The notes under the pieces: model-generated
What the model was told of the DNA's origin: nothing
The model's database searches: none
Seen by the model: only the letters and a program-made list of their open reading frames with translations
Shown here: positions 17,543 to 25,963 of the stretch, one piece after another
Layout: each line of letters starts with the position of its first letter
Position numbering within the stretch: the stretch's first letter is position 1
Assembly: GCA_965219925.1 (NCBI GenBank)
Contig: OZ244795.1
Coordinates: 2,418,001-2,482,000 of the forward strand
Source: Bin87 sp965219925
Lineage (GTDB): Bacteria; Chloroflexota; Dehalococcoidia; Lucifugimonadales; UBA3495
Reading direction: 5' to 3'
Length of the DNA stretch: 64,000 nt
Made by a program: the position numbers and the translations under genes

Positions 17543-18400
17543 TCAGGCCGCCCGTTCCAGAAACTCACGGGCGGCCCCGTAGTTTCGCGCGCCGCCCCTG
17601 CGGATCGGGGGAACCAGGTAGCAGTCCCGCGCCCCACCATCCCGCAGAGCCTCCCAGTTTTCCAGCGCAATTTCCACTCCGGAACGACCGGCCGCCAAAT
17701 CATCCTGTACCTTTCGCGGCACGTTGGCGAACGATATCCCGTCCGTTTCCATCAAACCTACCCCATAGAACACCGGCGTCCTGGCGAAATCACCGCCGCT
17801 GTGTCCGCGGGCATCGTCGAATCGTTCCACGTCAACCGGATCGAATACCGGCTGGGTGATCAGGAATTGCGCCCCCGCCGCCACCTTTCTCGCCGCCAGT
17901 CTCGCCTCGTCCTCTATCCCCCGTCCCAGATCTACCGTCGCCCCGACGCAAAAATCGGTGGGAGCCCGCAACGCTCGTCCCCGATAATCCATGCCGGCGT
18001 TCAGTTCGGTGATTCCGGCAATCAGTTCTGTGGGCAGGAAGTCTGCAACCGCCACTGCCCCGTAATCGGTCGGTCCGAATGGATCGCCCGCTACGACGAT
18101 AACGTTTTCCAGACCCAGGCCCTGGGCCCCCAGCAACAACGACTGTAATGCCAGTCGGTTCATATCCCGCGTGGCCAGGGTGAAAATTGGTTCTGCGGAA
18201 AAACGGGTTTGCAACACCGCCGCCGTCGTCACGGAATTCATCCGCACCGCCCGACCGGGGTTATAGGCCACGGAAATAAAATCTGATTGCACCGGCGGCT
18301 CCGGAACGTCAACCGCCCGACCACTGCGGGGAGGCGAATAATCGCAGATGAAGCCAGGACGCCCGGTCTTCGCCCAGCAAACGTCGGTTACTTTGACCAT
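17543..18400 (-). CDS. metF: Methylenetetrahydrofolate reductase family protein
   Basis: The 285-residue TIM-barrel protein has DFISVAYNPGRAVRMNS near residues 39-55, FTLATRDMNRLALQSLLLGAQGLGLENVIVVAGD (in pieces near 73-106) and AGAQFLITQPVFD near 172-184, the flavin and folate contacts of MetF. It would reduce 5,10-methylene-THF to 5-methyl-THF for methionine synthesis or one-carbon catabolism. It follows mqnA on the same strand with a 16-base gap, so the two form an operon although their pathways differ. The start region has no clear ribosome site. Confidence 0.87.
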   Translation of the reverse strand: MVKVTDVCWAKTGRPGFICDYSPPRSGRAVDVPEPPVQSDFISVAYNPGRAVRMNSVTTAAVLQTRFSAEPIFTLATRDMNRLALQSLLLGAQGLGLENVIVVAGDPFGPTDYGAVAVADFLPTELIAGITELNAGMDYRGRALRAPTDFCVGATVDLGRGIEDEARLAARKVAAGAQFLITQPVFDPVDVERFDDARGHSGGDFARTPVFYGVGLMETDGISFANVPRKVQDDLAAGRSGVEIALENWEALRDGGARDCYLVPPIRRGGARNYGAAREFLERAA

Positions 18401-18416
18401 CCAGCGAAATAAAGCG

Positions 18417-19187
18417 TCATGCGCCCAACTGCTCCAGGCACTCCCTGAATCGGTCTATGCTTTGCTGTTCCGACCGGCCAACGTAGTAACGGATGCCCTG
18501 AACGTACTGCACCACGTCTCGCGGCCGCATCAGCAGCTCGTCCCGCGGCTCATTCAGGTGATACAGGGCATCGACCCCTTCTTCCAGTCCCACGTACAGC
18601 GTATCCTCCAGCAATGCCTTCTCCTGGTGCTCCAGCGACTTGCGCATCACCCACCTGCTGAACACGAAAGGCAGTCCGGTCCAATCCAGCCACTCCTGGC
18701 CCAAGTCAATCCGGTGGGCAAACCCGCGGGCGCCGCGCCGCCGCCGCAACGCCCGGTTGCCAATCAGCAAAAACGCATCGAACGGTTCGTCGGGTCGAAT
18801 CACATCGCCCGGACGCTCGGCAAATTCACCGGGTTCCACTCCGTATCTTTGCCGCAGCAGCACTTCCAGCAGTCGGCGCGCGGTAACGTCCTCGTCCGAT
18901 ATCCCAACGGTAACTCCACCCAGTTCTTCCATGGGAACCTGGGAATACAACAGGACGCTGGTTGCCCGGTTGATGGTGGCGAAACAGAATCCGCTGATCG
19001 GTTCAAATTCCCCTTCCAGGCGGAACGTGTCCACCAGATGGGCAGGGCCCGCGTCCAGTTCACCGCTCGCCAACAGGTCGCCCAACTGCCGCGGAGTAGT
19101 GCTGCGCAACTCTATGCCACGGCGTTCCATATCGAAGTAGAATGGTTCGGCTTCCAGATACGGTACCCGGCCAACTTTAATGGGCAT
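18417..19187 (-). CDS. mqnA: Chorismate dehydratase MqnA (futalosine menaquinone pathway)
   Basis: The 256-residue product has the MqnA periplasmic-binding-like fold: KVGRVPYLEAEPFYF at the N-terminus, ELDAGPAHLVDTFRLEGEF near residues 43-61, the DEDVTARRLLEVLL helix near 98-111 and the diagnostic WLDWTGLPFVFSRWV near 167-181. MqnA dehydrates chorismate to 3-enolpyruvylbenzoate, the first step of the futalosine route. The later steps (UbiD-, UbiA-, UbiX- and MenG-type genes) lie about 17 kb away at 36148-40550; mqnB, mqnC and mqnD are not in the window. Confidence 0.88.
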   Translation of the reverse strand: MPIKVGRVPYLEAEPFYFDMERRGIELRSTTPRQLGDLLASGELDAGPAHLVDTFRLEGEFEPISGFCFATINRATSVLLYSQVPMEELGGVTVGISDEDVTARRLLEVLLRQRYGVEPGEFAERPGDVIRPDEPFDAFLLIGNRALRRRRGARGFAHRIDLGQEWLDWTGLPFVFSRWVMRKSLEHQEKALLEDTLYVGLEEGVDALYHLNEPRDELLMRPRDVVQYVQGIRYYVGRSEQQSIDRFRECLEQLGA

Positions 19188-19327
19188 TACACCGCCACCA
19201 ACTTATAGAAATTCAGAATCCATCCGGTCAACGCGCCGGATCATCCAGCAACCCAACACGCCGGTAAGATTGTATGGCTGCCCGCATTGTGGGTCAAGAA
19301 CCGTAAAACAAACTCAATCGTAAATAC

Positions 19328-19333
19328 TATAAT
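19328..19333 (+). promoter_or_regulatory. Candidate -10 box for the metallopeptidase gene
   Basis: A perfect TATAAT lies 40 bases before the GTG start used here. No good -35 box is seen at 17 bases. It helps place the start at 19374 rather than at the upstream TTG at 19287. Confidence 0.4.
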
Positions 19334-19373
19334 CGCAAGACCGGCCGGCCCACCGGCCAAATGGATCGAAACT

Positions 19374-20864
19374 GTGCATAAATATCTCATCAGCCTAGTG
19401 TTCATCGTCGCCGTGGCAGTTTTGCTCATGTCGTACACCCCGGCCGCGTTCGCCCAGGCGGACATTACAGTGACCCGGCAGGGCGTCGAAAATCAGTTCC
19501 CCGACGGCTTGCGTTTTTACATATCCGCAGAGAGTTCCAGCCCGATAGACGAAATCCGCGTGTACGTGCGCAAACTCGGGCAGGCCAGCCGCATTACCTA
19601 CCGTCAGGTGGAATTCGATCCCGGCGATTCCGTGTCTGGAGAAGCCCTGTTCAAAAGTAAAACCGCCAACGAATACATTCCCACCGGTACGCGCCTCTCC
19701 TACCACTTCGAAATCCGCGCCCAGGACGGATCGGTGATGGAAACCCAACCCCAAACCGTAGTCTATCTCAACTCGGGTCTCGACTGGCAAACGGCCACTT
19801 CCGGATTCATCAATGTCTATTACTATCGGCACAATGACCGGTCCGAAGCGCGCGCCAACGCTGTGCTGTCCGTCGCTGTCGATACCTATTCATTCATGGC
19901 CCCCATTCTGGGCGTTGAGCTCACCCAGCCCATGACAATCGTCGTCTATTCTGACTACAGGCACATGCAGGACGCCTTGCAGCCAGCGTCTCGTGTCGCT
20001 GCGCAACAGCTCAGAACCCTGGGCAAAGCCTTCCCCAACGAACGTGCCCTGCTGGTCGATGGATCTCTCGACACTATACTGTCCACCGCGGCCCACGAAT
20101 TCACGCATCTCCTGGTTGCAGACGCGGCCGGTTCTTCATATTCCGGCGTCGACGCCTGGTTAAACGAAGGCCTCGCGGTTTACGCGGAACGCGACCCCGA
20201 TACCGAATTCGGGCGATACATCTCCAACGCCATCGAGACTGACAGTGTCCCGCCTCTTGCCAGCCTGCGGACCTTCGCCGGCACTCCCAGAGAGACCCTG
20301 CGCAACTACGGTCAGGGATTCGCGATGGTCTCCTACATGTTGGACACTTACGGCGCATCCGCGATGTCCGATTTTTTCGCCAGCATCGCCACGGTGCGCA
20401 CCACCGACAACGCTTTGCAGGCCGCGTATGGCCTGCCCATAGAGGAGCTGGACAACGAATGGCGCGAATCGGTCGGCCTGCTTCCCCGGGCGCTGGCCAC
20501 CGAGTCCCTCCCGCCCCTTCAGCTGCCTCCCACCAGACGAGGCGCTTCAGGTTCCTCGGCCAATCCGGCCCCTTCCCTGATGCCGGCGCAACCTTCTCCC
20601 GCCGACCAGCCCGCCGCCGGCCAGTCGGACGCCCCGGCGGCGGCCGCCATCAAGCCGCAGCCCACCTTCACCCCGAGACCGGCGCCGCAACGAAACGAAC
20701 CCCAGGAACCCGCGCCCGCTCCCGCCGGCGCCCCTGCCGGGGGATGCAGCGCGCCAGCGCCCGCCAATTCGGCGCCGGCTGCTCCCGAGCTGACCTCAAT
20801 GGCTCTGCTAACCTTTCCCGCCGGCTTGTTGGGCCTCATCGCGGTGCGCCGACGCCGCAGATAA
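19374..20864 (+). CDS. Exported gluzincin metallopeptidase (peptidase MA-like) with C-terminal membrane anchor
   Basis: The 496-residue product begins with a clean signal peptide (HKYL, a 15-residue hydrophobic core, then AFA before Q). A zinc site follows: HEFTH at 241-245 and the downstream Glu in WLNEGLAVYAERD near residues 262-274. Residues about 375-465 are a Pro/Ala-rich low-complexity linker, and the last 25 residues are a membrane segment ending in five arginines. It should act outside the membrane, tethered by its C-terminus. GTG at 19374 is chosen because the signal peptide starts there and a TATAAT lies upstream. The substrate is unknown. Confidence 0.82.
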   Translation: MHKYLISLVFIVAVAVLLMSYTPAAFAQADITVTRQGVENQFPDGLRFYISAESSSPIDEIRVYVRKLGQASRITYRQVEFDPGDSVSGEALFKSKTANEYIPTGTRLSYHFEIRAQDGSVMETQPQTVVYLNSGLDWQTATSGFINVYYYRHNDRSEARANAVLSVAVDTYSFMAPILGVELTQPMTIVVYSDYRHMQDALQPASRVAAQQLRTLGKAFPNERALLVDGSLDTILSTAAHEFTHLLVADAAGSSYSGVDAWLNEGLAVYAERDPDTEFGRYISNAIETDSVPPLASLRTFAGTPRETLRNYGQGFAMVSYMLDTYGASAMSDFFASIATVRTTDNALQAAYGLPIEELDNEWRESVGLLPRALATESLPPLQLPPTRRGASGSSANPAPSLMPAQPSPADQPAAGQSDAPAAAAIKPQPTFTPRPAPQRNEPQEPAPAPAGAPAGGCSAPAPANSAPAAPELTSMALLTFPAGLLGLIAVRRRRR

Positions 20865-20893
20865 CTTCTCCGAGACCGCCCGCTGGTCCGGCG

Positions 20894-21100
20894 CAGGGCC
20901 TTTCGGTTTTCCTCATGTCATTGCGACCCCGTACTTGATACGGGGGTGTCAATCTCGTCGCCGTAGCAATGATGGTTACCCGACGTGTACTCAACCCCAA
21001 CGAGATTGCCACGTGGTTCGACAGGCTCACCATGAGCGGCTGCGCTCCTCGCAATGACAGGTGGGGGTGGGCTCCTCGCAATGACAACCGAATGACCCTG
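20894..21100. repeat. MITE-like element, type B (CAGGGCC ends, palindromic interior)
   Basis: The ends are CAGGGCCTTTCGGTTTTCCTC and AACCGAATGACCCTG (first listed to 20 bases). The interior is the TGTCATTGCGACCCCG palindrome. The flanks TGGTCCGGCG and TATCCGGCGC share TCCGGCG, a decayed duplication. It fills most of the 336-base gap; no gene is present. Confidence 0.85.
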
Positions 21101-21200
21101 TATCCGGCGCACGTCGTTTGACACGGCAACCCTCCCCCAGTACATTCCAACTCCCCGCCTGCCGTGGCGAAACTGCCGGAACCACCAGAGGAGAACCGTA

Positions 21201-22178
21201 ATGCGAGCTGTTTGGTACGAACAAAATGGAGACGCCACCGTGTTGCAGGTTGGTGAAATGCCCGACCCGGTTCCAGGCCCCGGAGAAGTTCGTGTGCGCG
21301 TACACGCTTCGGGCGTCAACCCGTCCGACTGGAAACGGCGTCAAGGCACCACCGCGCGCATCAACTTTCCGCGCATCATACCCAACCAGGACGGCAGCGG
21401 GATCATCGACCAGGTCGGTGCCGGAGTGCCGTCCAGCCGCATCGGCGAGCGTGTCTGGCTGTACCAGTCTCAGATCGGACGGCCCTTTGGTACCGCCGCC
21501 GAATACACCGTCCAGCCGGCGATTCGGGCGATCCCCTTACCCAATAACGCTGATTTCGCCCTTGCCGCCGGGTTGGGCGTGCCGGCCATGACCGCCCACC
21601 GTTGTGTGTTCGCAGACGGCCCGGTGGAAGGTAAAACCGTGCTGGTCCCCGGCGGCGCCGGAGCCGTGGGTAACATGGCGATCCAAATGGCCCGGCTGGG
21701 TCTCGCCGGAACCATTATCAGCACTGTGAGCGGCGACGCCAAAGCCGATATTGCCCGAAAGGCCGGCGCCAACCACACCGTCAATTATCGTTCCGAAGAC
21801 ACCGCCGCCCGCATCCTGGAACTCACCGACGGCAACGGCGTGGACCTTATCGTTGAAGTCGATTTCTCCGGCAACTTCGCCGTCAGCCAGCAGATCATCA
21901 GTCGCGGTGGCAGCATCTCGATTTACGCCGCCGGCAACGGCCCGGCCCCGGCATTCGAGTTTCCCATCAGCAACGTCAATGTCCGCCACGTACTGGTGTA
22001 CGACATGTCGGAACTCGCCAAGACCGCGGCGGTCGATGACGTCAACCGTTGGGTCGCTGGGGGCAGCCTGGTCGGCATGGACGGGCCGCATTTCCCCCTG
22101 GAAGACACGGCCGGAGCCCATGAGGCAGTGCGCACCGCCGCCGTTGGCAAGGTAGTCATCGACGTTCGCGACGACTAA
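21201..22178 (+). CDS. Zinc-independent medium-chain dehydrogenase/reductase (NADPH:quinone reductase-like)
   Basis: The 325-residue product has the MDR fold without the catalytic zinc cysteine: MRAVWYEQNGD start, PGPGEVRVRVHASGVNPSDWK near residues 24-44, and the NADPH site VLVPGGAGAVGNMAIQMA near 148-165. These zeta-crystallin-type enzymes reduce quinones or the double bond of enones. GAGGAGAACCGTA precedes the ATG. The stop lies 29 bases from the convergent SDR gene's stop. The physiological acceptor cannot be read from sequence. Confidence 0.9.
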   Translation: MRAVWYEQNGDATVLQVGEMPDPVPGPGEVRVRVHASGVNPSDWKRRQGTTARINFPRIIPNQDGSGIIDQVGAGVPSSRIGERVWLYQSQIGRPFGTAAEYTVQPAIRAIPLPNNADFALAAGLGVPAMTAHRCVFADGPVEGKTVLVPGGAGAVGNMAIQMARLGLAGTIISTVSGDAKADIARKAGANHTVNYRSEDTAARILELTDGNGVDLIVEVDFSGNFAVSQQIISRGGSISIYAAGNGPAPAFEFPISNVNVRHVLVYDMSELAKTAAVDDVNRWVAGGSLVGMDGPHFPLEDTAGAHEAVRTAAVGKVVIDVRDD

Positions 22179-22207
22179 TCCCGCCCCGTCGCAATCCACG
22201 CCTGGTT

Positions 22208-22978
22208 CTATTGGGCTGTCGTGCCGCCGTCGATGACCAGCTCCGCGCCGGTGATGAAAGAAGACTCGTCGGAGGCGAGAAACACTATCCCGTAGGCAAT
22301 GTCGTCGGCGTTGCCCACGCGCCCGACCGGGATACGTTCCTGGATCCAGTCAAAGTACCGTTCATTCTGGTAACTGCCGTCCGTTAGCGGGGTGTGGCAG
22401 TAGCCGGGGTGAATCGAATTTATGCGGATATTGTCTCCCGCGTACTGCAAAGCCGCCGATTTGGTAAACAGCCGGATGGCCCCCTTGGCCGCGTGGTACG
22501 CGGTGGACGTGGGGCTGCCCACGATTCCGTAAATTGAAGAAATGTTTACTATCGACCCGTTACCGGCTTTCAGCATCTCGGGAATGGCATGTTTCGTGCC
22601 CAGGAACGTGCCTTTGGCGTGAACGTCAATCTGTCCGTCCCACGCCGCTTCCGTCGTTTCCTCAACCGTGTAACGCGCCCCGGTGCCGGCATTGTTGACC
22701 AGCACGTCCAGCTTGCCGTGCGCCGCAACCGTGGCGGCCACTGCATCGATCCAGTCCTGCTCGTTGGTAACGTCCAGTTTCACGAACGTGGCATTGCCGC
22801 CTTCCGCCCTGATCTGTGCCGCCGTACGTTCGCCGCCATCGGTATTGATGTCGCCCAGCACAACGCTGGCGCCTTCCCGGCAGAACATCCGCGCCGCCGC
22901 TCCACCGAATCCCATCAGTTCGCCCTCGACACCGCTGGCCGCCCCGCTGATCAACGCAACCTTGCCCTCCAACCGCAT
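22208..22978 (-). CDS. Short-chain dehydrogenase/reductase
   Basis: The 256-residue classical SDR has a GAASGVEGELMGFGGAAA cofactor loop near residues 11-28, which is longer than the usual TGxxxGxG, then NNAGTG near 95-100, the catalytic Ser in NISSIYG, and YHAAK at about 160-164. The first loop has an insertion relative to standard SDRs, so the cofactor phosphate pocket may be unusual. It should oxidise or reduce an alcohol/ketone pair with NAD(H) or NADP(H). GGGAGG lies before the ATG. Confidence 0.9.
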   Translation of the reverse strand: MRLEGKVALISGAASGVEGELMGFGGAAARMFCREGASVVLGDINTDGGERTAAQIRAEGGNATFVKLDVTNEQDWIDAVAATVAAHGKLDVLVNNAGTGARYTVEETTEAAWDGQIDVHAKGTFLGTKHAIPEMLKAGNGSIVNISSIYGIVGSPTSTAYHAAKGAIRLFTKSAALQYAGDNIRINSIHPGYCHTPLTDGSYQNERYFDWIQERIPVGRVGNADDIAYGIVFLASDESSFITGAELVIDGGTTAQ

Positions 22979-23073
22979 AGCGCAACCTCCCGCCGTGGAT
23001 ATAACGTATTACCCGTTTTCGTAGGCGGCATTATATCAGGCGCCGGGATTCGCGAATCCGGGAAGTCTATCCC

Positions 23074-23283
23074 CTCACGCGTACCCGCTTTAGTCTGTCA
23101 TTGCGACCCCGTACTCGATGCGGGGGTTGGCAATCTCGTCGCCGTAGCAATGGTGATTTGCCGACGTGTGTTCAACCGCAACGAGATTGCCACGTCGCTG
23201 CGCTCCTCGCAATGACAGGTGGGGTGGGCGCCCTTCTCAATGACAGTAGGCCAGTTTGGTTTGACAAAGTGGGTACGCGTGAG
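23074..23283. repeat. MITE-like element, type A (long-arm form)
   Basis: The ends are CTCACGCGTACCCGC and GTGGGTACGCGTGAG, with the extra CAGTAGGCCAGTTTGGTTTG arm before the right end. The flanks AGTCTATCCC and CGTAGATCCC match at 7 of 10 positions, a decayed duplication. It occupies the middle of the 440-base gap 22979-23418, which holds no gene. Confidence 0.85.
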
Positions 23284-23418
23284 CGTAGATCCCCGTTGCC
23301 GCTGCCCGTGCCGGTACTTCCTAGATATAACCGGCTGCGGAGTATTGTATCAACGGGTATAATGCGTCAATGGAGCCACGCCAGTATCGTGGCGCTACGG
23401 TACAGGAGGATATGCCCA

Positions 23419-24552
23419 ATGCCCGATTACTTCACGGACGTGAATGTCTTACGCAACGGTGATTCTGCCGGCAACGGAATGGTGCTGAGTCTCACCGACC
23501 AGAACGGGCGACGAATCCACACCGTGGCCGTTCCCCAGGAAGGCCATTCGCATACGGGACCCACTTGGGCGTACATCTTTGAGAACGAGGGGCTCACCCT
23601 GATCGACCCGGGCGCCGCTTTCTCGTTCGACCTGTTGCAATCCGGCATGGGGCTGTTCGGTTTGGAACCGGCCGATGTGGAGCGGGTCGTAATCACCCAC
23701 GGACACGCCGATCATGATGACGGCGTAGCGCGGTTGATGGAAACGTCGGGCGCGGAACTTTGGGCCCACGACATCTATCAGCCCCTGCTGCCGTTCGATC
23801 CGCGCGACTTGCAGTTGTCGGGCAGCTCCGCCATCAAAGAGGCGATGTGGGAAACGGCGCGGGCCAACGGCTTCAGTCCCTCCGACTCCGACGAACGCAA
23901 TCGCTACATGGCCTCCCGGAAAACTCATAGCGTGGGGCATCATATCGCCGCCGGCGAGCAGCAGGGAGAATTGCGCTATATGCACGCTCCCGGTCATTCG
24001 CCGGACGAGATTTGCGCCGTGATTAGCAATGGGGCCGGGGGCGGTGTGGTGTTTACCGGAGACCACGTTTTACCTGAAATCAGCCCGCACCCCACGATGA
24101 AAACCGAATACCCGAACGAGGTAAAGAATAACCTGCCGTCCCACTATCAGGATCCAGGGGACTCGTATGGTCTGCTCACCTACCTGCGCTCATTGCAGAA
24201 GGTGGCCGACCTCGGCCCGGAGGTCGCCGTCCTCCCGGCCCATCGCCTGTACAACAACCATAAGTTCAACTTCCAGACGACGCAACGCGCCGGCGACATC
24301 ATCCGTTTCCACGCTCGGCGGTTGGGCCTAATCCTGGTAACCGCCGGCCCCGAACCGCAACCGTTGGAAGACGTAACCCGCCGCACTTTCGAACGACGCA
24401 AGCTGGAAGGCGGCAATTTCTTCGCCGCCCTCACCGAGGTAGTGGCCCACGTCGAATTGCTGGAAGACTCCGGCGACCTGGAGGTGCTGGACAACCACCG
24501 GCTGCGGCGCACCGGGGAAGAAAACTATCAGGAAATCCTGCGGGCGTTGTAG
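23419..24552 (+). CDS. MBL-fold metallo-hydrolase
   Basis: The 377-residue product has the metallo-beta-lactamase zinc motif HGHADHDDG (H94, H96, D98, H99), HAPGHSPDEI further along and a FTGDHVLP strand carrying the bridging Asp. The C-terminal 110 residues form a helical extension as in lactonase/LACTB2-like members. It probably hydrolyses an ester, thioester or lactone. The start at 23419 is supported by AGGAGGA at 23404-23410; a second ATG at 23412 is out of frame. A longer frame reaching 23101 runs through the repeat and is rejected. Confidence 0.9.
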   Translation: MPDYFTDVNVLRNGDSAGNGMVLSLTDQNGRRIHTVAVPQEGHSHTGPTWAYIFENEGLTLIDPGAAFSFDLLQSGMGLFGLEPADVERVVITHGHADHDDGVARLMETSGAELWAHDIYQPLLPFDPRDLQLSGSSAIKEAMWETARANGFSPSDSDERNRYMASRKTHSVGHHIAAGEQQGELRYMHAPGHSPDEICAVISNGAGGGVVFTGDHVLPEISPHPTMKTEYPNEVKNNLPSHYQDPGDSYGLLTYLRSLQKVADLGPEVAVLPAHRLYNNHKFNFQTTQRAGDIIRFHARRLGLILVTAGPEPQPLEDVTRRTFERRKLEGGNFFAALTEVVAHVELLEDSGDLEVLDNHRLRRTGEENYQEILRAL

Positions 24553-24716
24553 CCAGCGATCCGGTCCTCAGGCATGGATTGGCCCACGCAGCATCGGCCT
24601 GAACACAGCAGCACGCGCCCCGACGTACATCGTCCAACCATTTTGTCTAACTCGTTCTGACGCACGCTTGTCCGGCGCCGTTCAGCGCCTGGCAACCGAA
24701 CCGGGAGGTTTCCGCC

Positions 24717-25499
24717 ATGTCTCTGGAAGGTAAAGTAGCCCTGGTCACCGGCGCCGGCCGCGGTATGGGTCGTGCTACCGCTCTGGCCCTGGCCGCCGAT
24801 AGGGCCGACGTCGCAGTCACCGACATCATGGCCGACAACGTTGAAGAAACCGCTACCGACGTGCGGGCCTCCGGGCGCAACAGCCTGGCCATCGCCGCCG
24901 ACATCGGTGACGGCAACGACATCGACCGCGTCATCGCTGATACCGTCAGCGCCCTCGGTCATATCGACATCCTGGTCAACAACGCCGGCGTAACCCGTTT
25001 CCTCGACATCATGGACATTACCGAAGCCGACTGGGATCGCATCCATCGCGTCAACGCCCGCGGCGCGTTCTTCGTCATGCAGAGAACCGCCCGCCAGATG
25101 ATCGAGCAGGGCAGCGGCGGAAGAATCGTTAACATCGCCTCCATCGCCGGCAAGGGTTACCGCGGTACGTCCAACGCCGCCTACGCCGCCAGCAAGGGCG
25201 CGGTAATCTCCATGACGCTGATCGCCGCCCATCAATTGGCTCGCCACGACATCAACGTCAACGCCATCTGCCCCGGCTCCACCATAACTGCAATGTCCAC
25301 CAGCACCATGGAACAGCGGGCCGCGGAGGCTGGCATCTCAGTAGCCGAACTCCAGGCTCAACGCGCCACAAACATCCCCATCGGCCGGGCCAACGAACCC
25401 GAAGACATTGCGGCGATGGCGGCATTCCTGGCCAGCCCGGGCGCGCGCAACATCACCGGCCAAACCATCAACGTCGATGGCGGCCTCGTAATGCACTAA
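24717..25499 (+). CDS. Short-chain dehydrogenase/reductase (FabG-like)
   Basis: The 260-residue classical SDR has TGAGRGMGRATALALA near residues 11-26, NNAG at about 88-91, Ser in NIASIAGKGYRG, YAASK at about 156-160, and the C-terminal GQTINVDGGLVMH. Arg after the glycine motif is compatible with NADP(H) use. It would reduce a ketone or oxidise a secondary alcohol; FabG-type fatty acid synthesis is possible but no fab genes are near. GGGAGG precedes the ATG. It follows the MBL gene by 164 bases on the same strand. Confidence 0.92.
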   Translation: MSLEGKVALVTGAGRGMGRATALALAADRADVAVTDIMADNVEETATDVRASGRNSLAIAADIGDGNDIDRVIADTVSALGHIDILVNNAGVTRFLDIMDITEADWDRIHRVNARGAFFVMQRTARQMIEQGSGGRIVNIASIAGKGYRGTSNAAYAASKGAVISMTLIAAHQLARHDINVNAICPGSTITAMSTSTMEQRAAEAGISVAELQAQRATNIPIGRANEPEDIAAMAAFLASPGARNITGQTINVDGGLVMH

Positions 25500-25530
25500 C
25501 CACACATCACCTCCCCCGCGCATCCTGATC

Positions 25531-25660
25531 CCGCCTGTCATTGGGAGGAGCGCAGGACGTGGCAATCTCGTTGAGGCTGAACACACGTCGACGAACCGCC
25601 GTTGCTACCGCGACGAGATTGCCACGCTACGCTCGCAATGACAAAGCGGGTACGCGTGAG
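25531..25660. repeat. MITE-like element, type A, left end lost
   Basis: The right end GCGGGTACGCGTGAG is intact at 25646-25660. The interior TGTCATTGGGAGG...CTCGCAATGACA palindrome is present, but no CTCACGCGTACCC end is seen on the left. A type B2 element is inserted just past its right end. Confidence 0.8.
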
Positions 25661-25664
25661 GCAT

Positions 25665-25819
25665 CAGGGCCTTTCGATTCTCCCTCTCCCCTTGTGGGAG
25701 AGGGCTGGGGTGAGGGGTATAGTCTGCCACAGGATAGTTCCCTATCTCACACCTTCACCCTCACCCTAACCCTCTCCCACAAGGGGAGAGGGGATTTCTT
25801 GTAAAACCGAAAGGCCCTG
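25665..25819. repeat. MITE-like element, type B2, perfect 10-bp target duplication
   Basis: The ends are CAGGGCCTTTCGATTCTCCC and CCGAAAGGCCCTG. It is flanked flush by CGTGAGGCAT at 25655-25664 and 25820-25829. The left duplication includes the last six bases of the type A element before it, so this insertion came second. The interior has two CTCTCCC/GGGAGAG arms. With the element before it, it accounts for most of the 464-base gap 25500-25963. Confidence 0.92.
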
Positions 25820-25963
25820 CGTGAGGCATAACCGCCCCTTGCGGCATATCGGCTCCCTGTATATGATGGCCCTGTTAATCAAGCCCCTGGCTCCACTGGC
25901 GCCCGCGTGAAACTTATTGGTTAGCGGCTGGTGGATGGCGTATTCACAAGGAGCACAGCGATT

